Shown: positions 16,343-24,919, counted from the stretch's first letter. The stretch is 64,000 nucleotides of DNA from Thermoleophilia bacterium SCSIO 60948 (GCA_021496505.1 CP053031.1:1728001-1792000); one strand, 5' to 3'. The notes: a model not told the origin generated them from the letters alone. Numbers and translations are program-made.

Positions 16343-17797
16343 TCAGGCCACGATCGTGGCGCTGCCGACGACCAGCTCGCCGGACATCAGGCAGGCGGTC
16401 TGGCCCGGAGCGACGCCGAACGCCGGCTCGTCGAGTGCGAGCGCGAGCTCATCGTGGCGGCCGGCGGCGGCGTCGCCCTCGACGCTGCACGCGAGCGGGC
16501 GCGAGCGGTAGCGCAGCCGGACGCGATCGACCTCGGCGCCCGCGCGGTGGAGCGTCGCCCGCGACAGCCGGACCCGGTTGGCCTCGAGCTCCTCGCGTGC
16601 CCCGACGACGACCCGGTTTCGCTCGGCGTCCTTGCCGAGCACGTAGAGCGGCTCGGCGGCGGCGACGCCGATGCCGCGGCGCTGGCCGACCGTGAAGTGC
16701 TGGTGGCCGTGGTGCGTGCCGACGCGCTCGCCGGAGCGGTCGACGATCTCGCCATCGGTGTCGGCGAGACCACCGTGGCGAGCCAGGAAGCCGCGCTTGC
16801 CCTCCCCGGCGAGGAAGCAGAGATCCTGGGACTCGGCCTTGCTCGCGACCGCGAGTCCGGCCTCGGCGGCGAGCGCTCGCACCTCGGGCTTTCTCAGGTC
16901 GGCGAGCGGAAAGCGCATTCGCGCGAGCGTCCGCGGCGAGATGCCCGACAGCATGTAGGTCTGGTCCTTCGAGTCGTCGCGCGGCGCCGCCAGGAGGGCC
17001 TCCTCCCCGCGCCGTTCGAGCCGGGCGTAGTGCCCGGTGGCGAGCGCCTCCGCCCCGAGTCGCTCTCCGAGCGCCAGCATCGCGTCGATCCGCACCGAGC
17101 CGTTGCAGAGCACGCACGGGTTCGGCGTCCGCCCGCGCCGGTGCCCGTCGATGAAGTCGCCGACGACGCGCTCGCGAAAGATCGATTCGAGATCGAGCGT
17201 CAGATGTGGGAGCCCGAGCGAATGCGCGACGCTCCTCGCGCCACGGACCGCGAGCGGCGAGCAGCAGCTCCGCGCCTCGTCGTTTCGCTCGTCCGCCCAC
17301 AGCTTCACGGTGATCGCGACGACCTCTGCGCCCGCGCGAGCCTCGAGCAGCGTCGCGGCGCTCGAATCGACGCCGCCGCTCATCGCCACCGCCACGCGCC
17401 GCCCGTTCGCCGGCAGGGGCGCGAGCGCGCGTCCGGAGCTCGCCCATGCGCTGAGCGCGCGGTGCAGCGCGTCGGCCACCAGGACCGCCGCGTGCTCGCC
17501 CTGAGCCGAGAGCCCTCCGAGCTCGCCGGCGACCGTCTCGGGCGAGACCCTCGCGGCATCGAGCAGATCGGCCCCGTCGACCAGCTCGCAGGTCGCGGCG
17601 GCCGCCGCTCGTAGTGCGGCGCATCCGTCGGCTTCGAAGGTCGGGTCCGCGACCCGGCCGGCGTCGTCGACGCCGAGCGAGATCCGGACCTCGTCGCCGC
17701 AGATCGAGCCGCCGCTCGAACCGCTCAGCGACCCCGGGTGCGCGGGGCCGCGACGCGAGCGGTCGCGGAGATAGTGATCGAGAGCCTCAGCGTCCAC
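16343..17797 (-). CDS. mnmA: IscU-like domain fused to tRNA 2-thiouridylase MnmA
   Basis: A 484-residue two-domain protein. Residues about 134-484 are MnmA, which installs the sulphur of 2-thiouridine at tRNA position 34. The ATP pyrophosphatase loop is SGGVDSS (140-146), the first catalytic cysteine lies in RTPNPCVLCN, the second in SQDLCFL, and the C-terminus holds the usual barrel (HFTVGQRRGIGV). Residues about 20-115 resemble the IscU/NifU-N iron-sulphur scaffold: CGDEV (Cys33), DGCAALRAAAAATCELV (Cys59) and EHAAVLVADALHRAL. The last motif normally reads K-x-H-C, but here the His remains (His102) and the Cys is Ala103. The start is GTG 17797. MnmA alone is about 360 residues, so the extra about 125 are a real N-terminal extension. 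Confidence 0.9.
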   Translation of the reverse strand: MDAEALDHYLRDRSRRGPAHPGSLSGSSGGSICGDEVRISLGVDDAGRVADPTFEADGCAALRAAAAATCELVDGADLLDAARVSPETVAGELGGLSAQGEHAAVLVADALHRALSAWASSGRALAPLPANGRRVAVAMSGGVDSSAATLLEARAGAEVVAITVKLWADERNDEARSCCSPLAVRGARSVAHSLGLPHLTLDLESIFRERVVGDFIDGHRRGRTPNPCVLCNGSVRIDAMLALGERLGAEALATGHYARLERRGEEALLAAPRDDSKDQTYMLSGISPRTLARMRFPLADLRKPEVRALAAEAGLAVASKAESQDLCFLAGEGKRGFLARHGGLADTDGEIVDRSGERVGTHHGHQHFTVGQRRGIGVAAAEPLYVLGKDAERNRVVVGAREELEANRVRLSRATLHRAGAEVDRVRLRYRSRPLACSVEGDAAAGRHDELALALDEPAFGVAPGQTACLMSGELVVGSATIVA

Positions 17798-17828
17798 GCA
17801 GCCTCAGGTTAGGCGGCGTGAGGACGGC

Positions 17829-18458
17829 TCAGCCCGGGTGGTAGGGAACGTCCTCGCGGCCGTCGTAGACCGCGTCTCGGACCTGCTGCTCGGTCGCCTG
17901 CTGGCTGCGCAGGCCGTAGGTGACGTTCGCCTGCGGCTGACCGTTCACGTCGAAGCGCTTCGGGCGAACCACGATCAGGGCGGGCGCGCGGTTCACGTCG
18001 ACGCCGATCGTGATCCGCGAGTAGCGCTCGACGGACCTGACGCGGCTGGTGAAGACGGCGACGCCGGGGTCGTCGAGGCGATTGACGGCGCGGACCATCT
18101 CGCGGTCATCGATTCCCTTCGAGCGGCGGATCAGCAGCACGACGGTCTTCCCGTCCTCGTGCGCCCTGACGACATCGCGCGGCAGCCCGGGCCCGGCCTC
18201 GAACTCGCCCGGCGCCGGCGCGGGCGCGACGGCGGCCCCGCCGGCAGCGGCGTCGGGGACGACGGTCTCGGGTGCGACCGGAGTCGCCGCGGTCGCGTCG
18301 GCCGGAGCCGGAGCGGCCGGCGCGGAAGCATCGCTCGAGGCCTCCTCGTCGGAGCCCCCACCGGCGACCTGGGTCATGAACACGACCGCGAAGGCGACCA
18401 ACAGCAGGCCGATGACCGCGGCCTGGTAGACCGGGTTCTCGTTGATCTTCTGCCTCAT
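17829..18458 (-). CDS. Membrane-anchored protein of unknown function
   Basis: A 209-residue protein with a short cytoplasmic start (MRQKINENPVYQ) and one transmembrane helix at about 13-32 (AVIGLLLVAFAVVFMTQVAG). An Ala/Pro-rich extracytoplasmic linker to about residue 90 follows. The C-terminal domain (TVVLLIRRSKGIDDREMVRAV, GVAVFTSRV, ITIGVDVNRAPALIVVRP, YGLRSQQATEQQVRDAVYDG) alternates strands and helices like a thioredoxin-type fold, but it has no cysteines. I do not recognise a family. The gene is 31 bp upstream of the mnmA fusion and may be its operon partner. Confidence 0.8.
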   Translation of the reverse strand: MRQKINENPVYQAAVIGLLLVAFAVVFMTQVAGGGSDEEASSDASAPAAPAPADATAATPVAPETVVPDAAAGGAAVAPAPAPGEFEAGPGLPRDVVRAHEDGKTVVLLIRRSKGIDDREMVRAVNRLDDPGVAVFTSRVRSVERYSRITIGVDVNRAPALIVVRPKRFDVNGQPQANVTYGLRSQQATEQQVRDAVYDGREDVPYHPG

Positions 18459-18732
18459 CGTCGGGAGGCGGAGAAAGTCGGCTCCAGCTTGCCGTTGTCG
18501 CCCGGCTTAAGAACCTGCCTAAACAGGTGGGTGTCTACCTCGGCGGCCGAATCGGACGACGAGGAAAGCGACTCCCAAGCCAATGGTGTTGGTTCGCAAT
18601 TAGAGCGACTGACGAACAAGCTCGAGCCTCACAGGACGTTAGCAACCAGCCCCCTCTTCGACGCATCCCGTCGAGGGCTTGAGCGAAGCCACGAAACCGG
18701 CGCCCCGATCGCGCCGTTCAGAGGCCGTCGGA
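18459..18732. other. Intergenic region between aspS and the membrane-anchored protein
   Basis: This 274-bp stretch has no credible gene and is clearly less GC-biased than its surroundings. It contains ACCTG-CCTAAA-CAGGT (18513-18528), an imperfectly spaced inverted repeat about 55 bp upstream of the downstream start. It probably holds the aspS transcript end and the promoter of the mnmA-alaS-pil cluster, but no clean -10/-35 pair or terminator hairpin could be assigned. Confidence 0.4.
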
Positions 18733-20535
18733 TCAGCCCCGCGCGACGCGGGCGGAGAGACCGAGCTCGCGGAGCTGAGCCGCATCGAGCGGCGCCGGCG
18801 CGCCCGTCAGCGGGTCGGCGCCCGACGCGGTCTTCGGGAAGGCGATCACGTCGCGGATCGAGTCGGCGCCCGTGAGCCGCTGGACGATCCGGTCGATGCC
18901 GTAGGCGATTCCTCCGTGTGGAGGCGCGCCGTAGCGCAACGCGTCGAGCAGGAATCCGAACCGTGATTGGGCCTCCTCGGCGTCGATCCCGAGAACCGCG
19001 AGCGCGTCGAGCTGCGTCTGGCGGTCGGAGATTCGGATCGAGCCACCGCCGAGCTCCTGCCCGTTCCAGACGACGTCGTAGGCGAGCGCACGCGAGGCGC
19101 CCGGGTCGGAGGGGTCGAGTGCGCCGTCTGGCGCCGTGAAGGGATGGTGGACCGCGTCCCAGCGACCGCCGTCCTCGTTCCACTCGAAGAGCGGCCAGTC
19201 GACGACCCAGCAGAGCCTCTCGGCACCGGGCTCGATCAGCTCGAAGCGCTCGGCGAGGTCGAGGCGAAGCTGACCGAGGACCGCGTTGGCGGTCGCCGGC
19301 TTGTCGGCGACGATCAGGAGTAGGTCGCCCTCCTCGGCGCCAAGCGTCGAGTTGAGGCTCGCGAGCTCCTCGTCGGTGAGGAACTTCGCCGTCGGCGACC
19401 GCCATCCGTCGCCCTCTCGGAACGCCCAGACGAGACCCTTGGCCCCGAGCTCCTGGGCGCGCGAGATGAAGCCGTCGAGGACAGAGCGCGGCACGTCGCG
19501 CCGGCCGGCGTTGATCCCCTTGACGACGCCGCCGGAGTCGATCGTGCCGCGGAAGACCTTGAACTCCGTCTCGCGCAGGGCGTCCGAGAGGTCGACGAGC
19601 TCGAGCCCGAAGCGCAGGTCGGGACGGTCGGTGCCGTAGCGCGCGAGCGCGTCGTCGTAGGCGATCCGCGGCAGCGGCAGCTCGAGCTCGGGTCCATCGA
19701 CCTCGGCGAAGACGTGGGCGAGCAGGCGCTCGTTGAGATCGATGACGTCCTCGACGTCGACGAACGAGAGCTCGACGTCGAGCTGCGTGAAGTCGGGCTG
19801 GCGGTCGGCGCGCGTGTCCTCGTCGCGGAAGCAGCGGACGATCTGGAAGTAGCGCTCGAAGCCGGCGACCATCAGCAGCTGCTTGAAGAGCTGCGGCGAC
19901 TGCGGCAGCGCGTAGAAGCTCCCGGGCTCGCGGCTCGACGGGACGACGAAGTCGCGCGCGCCCTCCGGTGTCGAGCGGGTCAGCAGCGGCGTCTCGACGT
20001 CGAGGAATCCCTCGCCCGAGAGGAAGCCCCGGATCGCGCTCGTCACACCGTGGCGCACGAACATCGCGTTCTGCATCCGTTCGCGGCGCAGGTCGAGGTA
20101 GCGGTAGCGAAGCCGTGCCTCTTCTCCCACCTCGCCCGAGAAGCCCTCGATCTGAAACGGCGGCGAGTCGGCGTCGGCCAGGCGCTCAGCGGTCAGGACG
20201 CGCACCTCGACCTCGCCGGTCGCGACCTTCGGGTTGACCGTCTCCGGCGAGCGGCGGACGACCGGCCCGGCGACGCTCAGGACGTCCTCGGCGCGCAGCT
20301 CGTGGCCGAGCGCGAACGCCTCCCCCGCCTCGTCGGGATCGAAGACGAGCTGAACGATCCCCGTGCGGTCACGCAGGTCGATGAAGACGAGGCCGCCGTG
20401 GTCGCGGCGGCGATGGACCCAGCCCGCGACCCGGACCTCGGAGTCGATCCGGTCGGCCAGCACCTGGCCGCACCACGCGTCGCGATACGCGTTGGCTCGC
20501 AGGGCGGGGAACTGGCTCGTGCGGGTGTCGGTCAT
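18733..20535 (-). CDS. aspS: Aspartate--tRNA ligase
   Basis: A 600-residue bacterial-type class IIb synthetase. Domains in order are an N-terminal OB-fold anticodon-binding domain (VRVAGWVHRRRDHGGLVFIDLRD), motif 2 (YFQIVRCFRDEDTRADRQPDFTQLD), the inserted GAD domain in the middle, and motif 3 (GGIAYGIDRIVQRLTG). ATG 20535 overlaps the hisS stop by 4 nt (ATGA), which fixes the start and implies translational coupling. A longer in-frame opening to 20901 lies entirely inside hisS and was rejected. Whether it charges tRNA-Asn as well (needing GatCAB) cannot be told here. Confidence 0.96.
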   Translation of the reverse strand: MTDTRTSQFPALRANAYRDAWCGQVLADRIDSEVRVAGWVHRRRDHGGLVFIDLRDRTGIVQLVFDPDEAGEAFALGHELRAEDVLSVAGPVVRRSPETVNPKVATGEVEVRVLTAERLADADSPPFQIEGFSGEVGEEARLRYRYLDLRRERMQNAMFVRHGVTSAIRGFLSGEGFLDVETPLLTRSTPEGARDFVVPSSREPGSFYALPQSPQLFKQLLMVAGFERYFQIVRCFRDEDTRADRQPDFTQLDVELSFVDVEDVIDLNERLLAHVFAEVDGPELELPLPRIAYDDALARYGTDRPDLRFGLELVDLSDALRETEFKVFRGTIDSGGVVKGINAGRRDVPRSVLDGFISRAQELGAKGLVWAFREGDGWRSPTAKFLTDEELASLNSTLGAEEGDLLLIVADKPATANAVLGQLRLDLAERFELIEPGAERLCWVVDWPLFEWNEDGGRWDAVHHPFTAPDGALDPSDPGASRALAYDVVWNGQELGGGSIRISDRQTQLDALAVLGIDAEEAQSRFGFLLDALRYGAPPHGGIAYGIDRIVQRLTGADSIRDVIAFPKTASGADPLTGAPAPLDAAQLRELGLSARVARG

Positions 20536-21812
20536 CTGCTTCCGTCGTCTGAGGGTGTCTGTGCGGGGGCCGAGTCGAGGTCGGGACGGCTGAGCTCGGC
20601 GGCGATCCGGTCGAGCCCCACCTGCCGCTCCTCCCCGGATCGCATGTCGCGAATCCGCGCGGGCGCGTCGTCGAGGATCACGACGTGGCGGGCGCCGAGC
20701 CGGTCGGCCTGCTTCATCTGCCCCTTGAACGCACGGCCCGCGAGGTCGACGTCGGCCGCGAAGCCCGCCGCGCGAAGCTCGGTGGCGAGTGCGAAGGCGC
20801 GCTCGCGTTGCTCGTCGGCGCTGGCGATGAAGACGTCCCGCTGGCTCGCCGGATCCTCCTCGCCCAGGGCGAGCAGGATCCGCTCGACCCCGACCGCCCA
20901 TCCGACCGCCGGCGTCTCGTTCCCACCGAGCTCGGCGACGAGCCCGTCGTAGCGCCCGCCCCCGCCGACGCCCGACTGGGCGCCGAGCGCGTCACACGTG
21001 AATTCGAAGACCGTGCGCGTGTAGTAGTCGAGCCCGCGGACGAGGGTCGGGTCTATCTCGTAGACGACCCCGATGTCGTCGAGCAACCGGCGGACGGCCG
21101 CGAAGTGCTCGGCGTCCTCGTCGGACAGACGGTCGAGCAGTCGTGGCGCTGAATCCATGACGGCGCGCGTGCCCGGATCGTCGGCGTCGAAGGCGCGCAG
21201 CGGGTTCTCGCGGTAGCGCTCGCGGACGTCGCTCGACAGCTCCGACTCGCGTGCCTCGAGGTGTGCGATCAGCTCGGCGCGGTACTCCGCGCGGGTCGCG
21301 GGCGAGCCCAGCGAGCCGAGCCGCAGGCGTACGTCCGGCACGCCGAGGCCGCTCAGCAGGTCGTGGAGCAGTGCGATCGACTCGGCGTCGACGAGCGGGG
21401 AGTCCGACCCGATCGTCTCCGCGCCGATCTGCCAGAACTGCCGGTAACGACCTGCCTGCGGGCGCTCGTGGCGAAAGAAGGGGCCGAGGTACCAGAGCTT
21501 CACGGGCAGCGCCTGGCGCGACATCCCGTGCTCCACGAAGGCTCGGCAGATCGCCGCCGTGCCCTCCGGGCGCAGCGTCAGCTCGCGTCCGCCCTTGTCG
21601 GCGAACGAGTACATCTCCTTTCGAACGATGTCGGTCGAGCCGCCGACGCCGCGGGCGAAGACCTCGGTCTCCTCGAAGGCGGGCGTCTCGATGCGCCCGA
21701 AACCCGCGCGGTCGAAGAGATCGCGCGCCATGCGCTCGACCCGAGCCCTGCGGCGCGAGGAGTCGGGGAGGATGTCGAACGTCCCCCGCGGTGCTTTGAG
21801 CCGCTCGGCCAC
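20532..21812 (-). CDS. hisS: Histidine--tRNA ligase
   Basis: A 426-residue class II synthetase. It opens with KAPRGTFDILPDSS, and motif 1 follows in the FGRIETPAFEETEVFARGVG region. Motif 2 is YLGPFFRHERPQAGRYRQFWQIGAE. The histidine-specific motifs are LVRGLDYYTRTVFEF and GGGGRYDGLVAELGG, and the anticodon-binding alpha/beta domain is at the C-terminus. The length is typical. It starts at GTG 21812 and sits 6 bp after the upstream MBL-fold gene, overlapping aspS by 4 nt. The hisS-aspS pair behind a glyoxalase-II-like gene is a common Gram-positive arrangement. Confidence 0.96.
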   Translation of the reverse strand: MAERLKAPRGTFDILPDSSRRRARVERMARDLFDRAGFGRIETPAFEETEVFARGVGGSTDIVRKEMYSFADKGGRELTLRPEGTAAICRAFVEHGMSRQALPVKLWYLGPFFRHERPQAGRYRQFWQIGAETIGSDSPLVDAESIALLHDLLSGLGVPDVRLRLGSLGSPATRAEYRAELIAHLEARESELSSDVRERYRENPLRAFDADDPGTRAVMDSAPRLLDRLSDEDAEHFAAVRRLLDDIGVVYEIDPTLVRGLDYYTRTVFEFTCDALGAQSGVGGGGRYDGLVAELGGNETPAVGWAVGVERILLALGEEDPASQRDVFIASADEQRERAFALATELRAAGFAADVDLAGRAFKGQMKQADRLGARHVVILDDAPARIRDMRSGEERQVGLDRIAAELSRPDLDSAPAQTPSDDGSR

Positions 21813-21818
21813 CGGCCG

Positions 21819-22460
21819 TCAGGGAGTCGCGAGCTCGGCCAGGAAGGGATTCGTCCGCCGCTCGGCGCCGAGCGTCGTCTGACCCATGTGGCCGGGATGC
21901 ACGCTCGTCTCCTCCGGAAGCGACTCGACGAGTCCCTTGATGCTGGCGAACAGCGTCGGCCAGTCGCCGCCGGGGAGGTCGACGCGGCCGACCGACCCCT
22001 GGAACAGGACATCGCCGGAGAACAGCGCGCGCTCGTCGGGGATCGAGAACGAGACGTGGCCCGGGCTGTGGCCGGGCGTGAAGATGACGTCGATCTCCAT
22101 GCCGCCGAGCTCGAGCCGCTCGCCGCCGTCGAGCGCGTGCTCGGCCTCGTAGCTCTCGAACGGGCCGAACCCGGGGTACGGCACGTAGGCGTTGATGTCG
22201 GCGAGTACGGGCAGCTCGATCCGCGGGCACCAGACCTCGGCGCCCGTCGCGCGCGCGATCGCGGCGACGGCTCCGACGTGGTCGAAGTGGGTGTGCGTGA
22301 GCAGGATCGCGTCGACCGTCATCCCCATCGACCCGATCTGCGCGAGCAGGCGATCGGCCTCCTCACCAGGGTCGATGACGACGCCGGACTCGGCCCCGTC
22401 GCGGCGCACGAGCCAGCAGTTCTCGGCGACCGGGCCGACGGTGATCCCGCGCGCCTCCAC
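21819..22460 (-). CDS. Metallo-beta-lactamase-fold hydrolase (glyoxalase II-like)
   Basis: A 213-residue MBL-fold protein with the full binuclear metal set: LTHTHFDHVG (HxHxDH), a histidine in TPGHSPGH, an aspartate in FSGDVLF and a final histidine in HPGHMGQTT. It resembles the hydroxyacylglutathione-hydrolase-like proteins found beside hisS in Gram-positive bacteria. The substrate is unknown, and glutathione is not expected in actinobacteria. It starts at GTG 22460. The preceding gene ends 3 bp upstream and hisS begins 6 bp downstream. Confidence 0.9.
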   Translation of the reverse strand: MEARGITVGPVAENCWLVRRDGAESGVVIDPGEEADRLLAQIGSMGMTVDAILLTHTHFDHVGAVAAIARATGAEVWCPRIELPVLADINAYVPYPGFGPFESYEAEHALDGGERLELGGMEIDVIFTPGHSPGHVSFSIPDERALFSGDVLFQGSVGRVDLPGGDWPTLFASIKGLVESLPEETSVHPGHMGQTTLGAERRTNPFLAELATP

Positions 22461-22463
22461 GGC

Positions 22464-22853
22464 CTAGCGCCGGCCTTTCGAGCTCGACCGCTCCTGCTTG
22501 GCGGCGAGCCGCTGGCGCTGGATCTGGGCCATCCGCCGCTTCCAGAAGAAGCGGTCGATGACGAGACCGAGAGGCACGTAGACGACGAACATGAACGCCG
22601 CGAGCGCGACCGACTGGCCGAGGGGATTGCGGAAGATCAACAGCATCAACACGAAGAAGACGAGCGCGCCGACGCCACCGCGTACGGCCGCGCTTCCCCA
22701 CGTGGGCTCTCGCAGGCGCCGGTCCTCGGCGTTCTGGCGCGCCTGCGCGCGGGCCTGTTCACGACTGCGCGGGCGACCGCCGGTGCCGCGAGCGACCGAT
22801 CCACCCTGGGTTCCCCTGTGCTTGCGCTTGCGCTTCTTCTTCGTCTGGGCCAT
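22464..22853 (-). CDS. Small basic two-helix membrane protein
   Basis: A 129-residue protein with a very basic N-terminus (MAQTKKKRKRKHRG and further Arg/Gln-rich sequence to about 50). Two hydrophobic helices follow at about 57-75 (VRGGVGALVFFVLMLLIF) and about 80-100 (LGQSVALAAFMFVVYVPLGLVI), then a basic tail (RMAQIQRQRLAAKQERSSSKGRR). It is the first gene of the hisS-aspS transcription unit. No family is recognised. The charge distribution suggests cytoplasmic nucleic-acid or ribosome contact at the membrane, but that is speculation. Confidence 0.8.
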   Translation of the reverse strand: MAQTKKKRKRKHRGTQGGSVARGTGGRPRSREQARAQARQNAEDRRLREPTWGSAAVRGGVGALVFFVLMLLIFRNPLGQSVALAAFMFVVYVPLGLVIDRFFWKRRMAQIQRQRLAAKQERSSSKGRR

Positions 22854-22911
22854 CGAGATGCTCAGGCTATCGCCCCGAAAGACCTCGGTAGGTGGCCCGA
22901 AAAGTCCTCGG

Positions 22912-22939
22912 TTGACCGTCGGCGATTCCGCTCTTTACT
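22912..22939 (+). promoter_or_regulatory. Possible promoter of the short single-helix ORF
   Basis: TTGACC (22912-22917) is followed after 16 nt by TTTACT (22934-22939), 7 nt before a GTG that opens a 29-codon ORF. The -35 is good and the -10 is moderate. It would give a very short leader or a leaderless mRNA. Confidence 0.3.
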
Positions 22940-22946
22940 GCACGCC

Positions 22947-23036
22947 GTGACCGCCTGGCTTCGCCTGTCCGCGATCCTCGTCGCCGCCGCCCTCCTGGGC
23001 CTCGTGTTCGCCTGGGCGGTGGCCGGGGCGGGCTAG
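22947..23036 (+). CDS. Candidate single-helix membrane micropeptide
   Basis: A 29-codon ORF starting at GTG 22947. It encodes MTAWLRLSAILVAAALLG followed by LVFAWAVAGAG, essentially one transmembrane helix with a positively charged start. It is preceded by a promoter-like pair and ends on a CTAG that it shares with the convergent formiminotransferase stop, a geometry seen twice more in this window. It is too short for coding statistics, so this is a tentative call. Confidence 0.35.
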   Translation: MTAWLRLSAILVAAALLGLVFAWAVAGAG

Positions 23037-23950
23037 GACCGCCCGGGCCCCAGCGAGGTCAGCCGGCGCTCGATCACGCGCGTGGCCGGATCGAACCCGG
23101 GCAGCGGCAGGCGCTCGTCGAATCCGGCGAGCGCGGACTCGGGGAGCATTCCGACGACCTCGCCCGACACCGGCGCGACCCCGAGCTGGTCCGCGAGCTC
23201 GGCGATCCGGTCGACCACCGCCGCGATCGGTACCGCGACCGGGTCGGCGACGTTCGTCGAGACCTGCGCACGGCCGGCGAGATCGATGCCGATCGCGCGA
23301 ACCCCACTCAGCCCTCCCCCGCTCTCGCGCAGCTTCGCCGCCACCTGACGAGCGATCTCGACGTCGCGGGTGCCGAGCAGGACGTTGAAGGCCGCGAGCG
23401 GGGCCCGGGCGGTGACGAGCACGGCCCCCGCCTGCGGGTGCGGCCACTGTGGGCCGAGGTCGGCGATCAGCTCGCGGCGGCGCATCCGGCGCGTCAGCTC
23501 CGCAGGCCCCCCGCGCCGGAAGAACGCGCGCTCGCGGCGCTCCTCGGTCGAGGCGAGCTCGCCGTAGAGGAAGACCGGGATGTCGAGGCCGGCGATCTTC
23601 GACGCGAGCTCGCGCGCGGCGTCACGGGCCGCGTCGCGCTCGTCGTCGGAGAGGTAGATCAGCGGAGCGACGTCGAGAGCGCCGATCATCGGGTGGGCGC
23701 CGCGGCGCTCGTTGACGTCGATCAGGCGCGCGCAGGTCGCGGCACCGCTCGCCAGCGAGTCGACGAGCTCATCGGGGTTGCCGTGGAGGGTCAGGACGGT
23801 GCGGTCGTGGACGGCGTCGGAGTGCCGGTCGAGGATCAGCGTGCCCGGCGGTGCCGGCTCACCGGGTTCGCTCGGGCGGCCGAAGGCGGCGGCGACCCGC
23901 TCGATCAGGCGCTCGTCGGTTCCCTCGGAGAAGTTCGGGACGGCAAGCAT
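23033..23950 (-). CDS. Glutamate formimidoyltransferase (FTCD N-terminal type)
   Basis: A 305-residue formiminotransferase that moves a formimino group between N-formimino-glutamate and tetrahydrofolate, the last step of one histidine-degradation route. The opening MLAVPNFSEG and the catalytic-histidine segment RRGAHPMIGALDVAPLIYL match the family closely. The second subdomain starts near 170 (VLVTARAPLAAFNVLLGT, VRAIGIDLAGRAQVSTNVAD). The cyclodeaminase domain of the animal enzyme is absent, as usual in stand-alone bacterial forms. No hut genes are nearby. It follows an M29-type aminopeptidase gene by 12 bp, so the pair probably forms an operon. Confidence 0.9.
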   Translation of the reverse strand: MLAVPNFSEGTDERLIERVAAAFGRPSEPGEPAPPGTLILDRHSDAVHDRTVLTLHGNPDELVDSLASGAATCARLIDVNERRGAHPMIGALDVAPLIYLSDDERDAARDAARELASKIAGLDIPVFLYGELASTEERRERAFFRRGGPAELTRRMRRRELIADLGPQWPHPQAGAVLVTARAPLAAFNVLLGTRDVEIARQVAAKLRESGGGLSGVRAIGIDLAGRAQVSTNVADPVAVPIAAVVDRIAELADQLGVAPVSGEVVGMLPESALAGFDERLPLPGFDPATRVIERRLTSLGPGRS

Positions 23951-23962
23951 GCTGGGCGACGC

Positions 23963-24919
23963 TCAGACGAGCAGTCGGCCGTCGCGGAGGATCTCGCGGC
24001 CGTCGACGGACACGACGGGTCGCATGACGACGACGTCCTCGTGGATCGGAACCTGAACCGTGCCGCCGATCGCGGCCGAGGCGCCGAAGGCGACGTGACA
24101 GGTGCCGAGGATCTTCTCGTCCTCGAGCAGGTTGCCGCTGACCTCGGCGCGCTCGTTCGTGCCGATCCCCAGCTCGGCGACGTTGGTACCTCCCTCACCC
24201 GCCCCACGGAGCATCTCGAGCAGCCGCTCGCCCTCGGGCCCCGTAGCTCCGACGACGCTCCCGGCCTCGATCTCGAAGACGGCGGGCTCGCTCGGCCAGC
24301 CGAGGCTGCCGATCGTGCCGTCGGCGACGAGACGGCCCGAGGCGGTTCCCTCGAGCGGCGCGATGAACCCCTCGCCGCACGGCAGGTTCCCGAACGCGCC
24401 CGGCGCCGTGAGGCCGCCCGCGTCGGGGATTCCGCTTCTGCCCTCGAGCCCGAGCGTCAGATCGGTGCCGTTGTCGGCGGTGATCCGGGCCTCTGATCCG
24501 GCGCTCAGGATCTCGGCGATCGCGCCGCCGTTCCGGCGCAGCCCCTCCATGTCGGCGCTCATCAGGCGAGCGAGCATCGGCTCGGTGACGTGCGGGAGCG
24601 TCGCGATACGAGCGCCGCGCTCGGTCGCCTCGCGTCGCGCCGCCGTGTGGGAGAGCGACTGGACGGTCGGCGCCAGGACGACGTCGGCGCTCGCCATCGC
24701 GGCGGCGACGGTCGGCGGCGGCTCGGCGCCGTGCGACGGGCGCTCTCGCATCAGCGCGAGAACCGCGTCGGCGCCCGCCTGACCGGCGCTCAGGCGCATG
24801 CGCTCGCCGAGCCCGATCGTCGGCTGGTTGGCGACGACGAGGACGTTCTCGCCCTCGCGCACGCCGAGGCACTCGCGGATCACCGCATCGACGGCTCGCT
24901 GGAGGTCATCGCCGGACAT
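23963..24919 (-). CDS. M29-type metal-dependent aminopeptidase
   Basis: A 318-residue protein related to aminopeptidase T/AmpS (MEROPS M29). The recognisable metal-site block runs from NLPCGEGFIAPLEGTASGRL through ELGIGTNERAEVSGN and LLEDEKILGTCHVAFG to VPIHEDVV. These supply the expected two glutamates, the HVAFG histidine and the HxD pair. Typical M29 enzymes have about 400 residues, so this is a compact version. ATG 24919 was chosen over an upstream in-frame codon because the family-like sequence begins there. It lies 10 bp downstream of a TetR gene and 12 bp upstream of the formiminotransferase gene on the same strand. Confidence 0.82.
   Translation of the reverse strand: MSGDDLQRAVDAVIRECLGVREGENVLVVANQPTIGLGERMRLSAGQAGADAVLALMRERPSHGAEPPPTVAAAMASADVVLAPTVQSLSHTAARREATERGARIATLPHVTEPMLARLMSADMEGLRRNGGAIAEILSAGSEARITADNGTDLTLGLEGRSGIPDAGGLTAPGAFGNLPCGEGFIAPLEGTASGRLVADGTIGSLGWPSEPAVFEIEAGSVVGATGPEGERLLEMLRGAGEGGTNVAELGIGTNERAEVSGNLLEDEKILGTCHVAFGASAAIGGTVQVPIHEDVVVMRPVVSVDGREILRDGRLLV

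Noticed and set aside
20536-20901. N-terminal extension of aspS inside hisS
   Set aside because: The extension lies in an out-of-frame part of hisS and has no AspRS similarity; the ATG at 20535 with ATGA overlap is the natural start.
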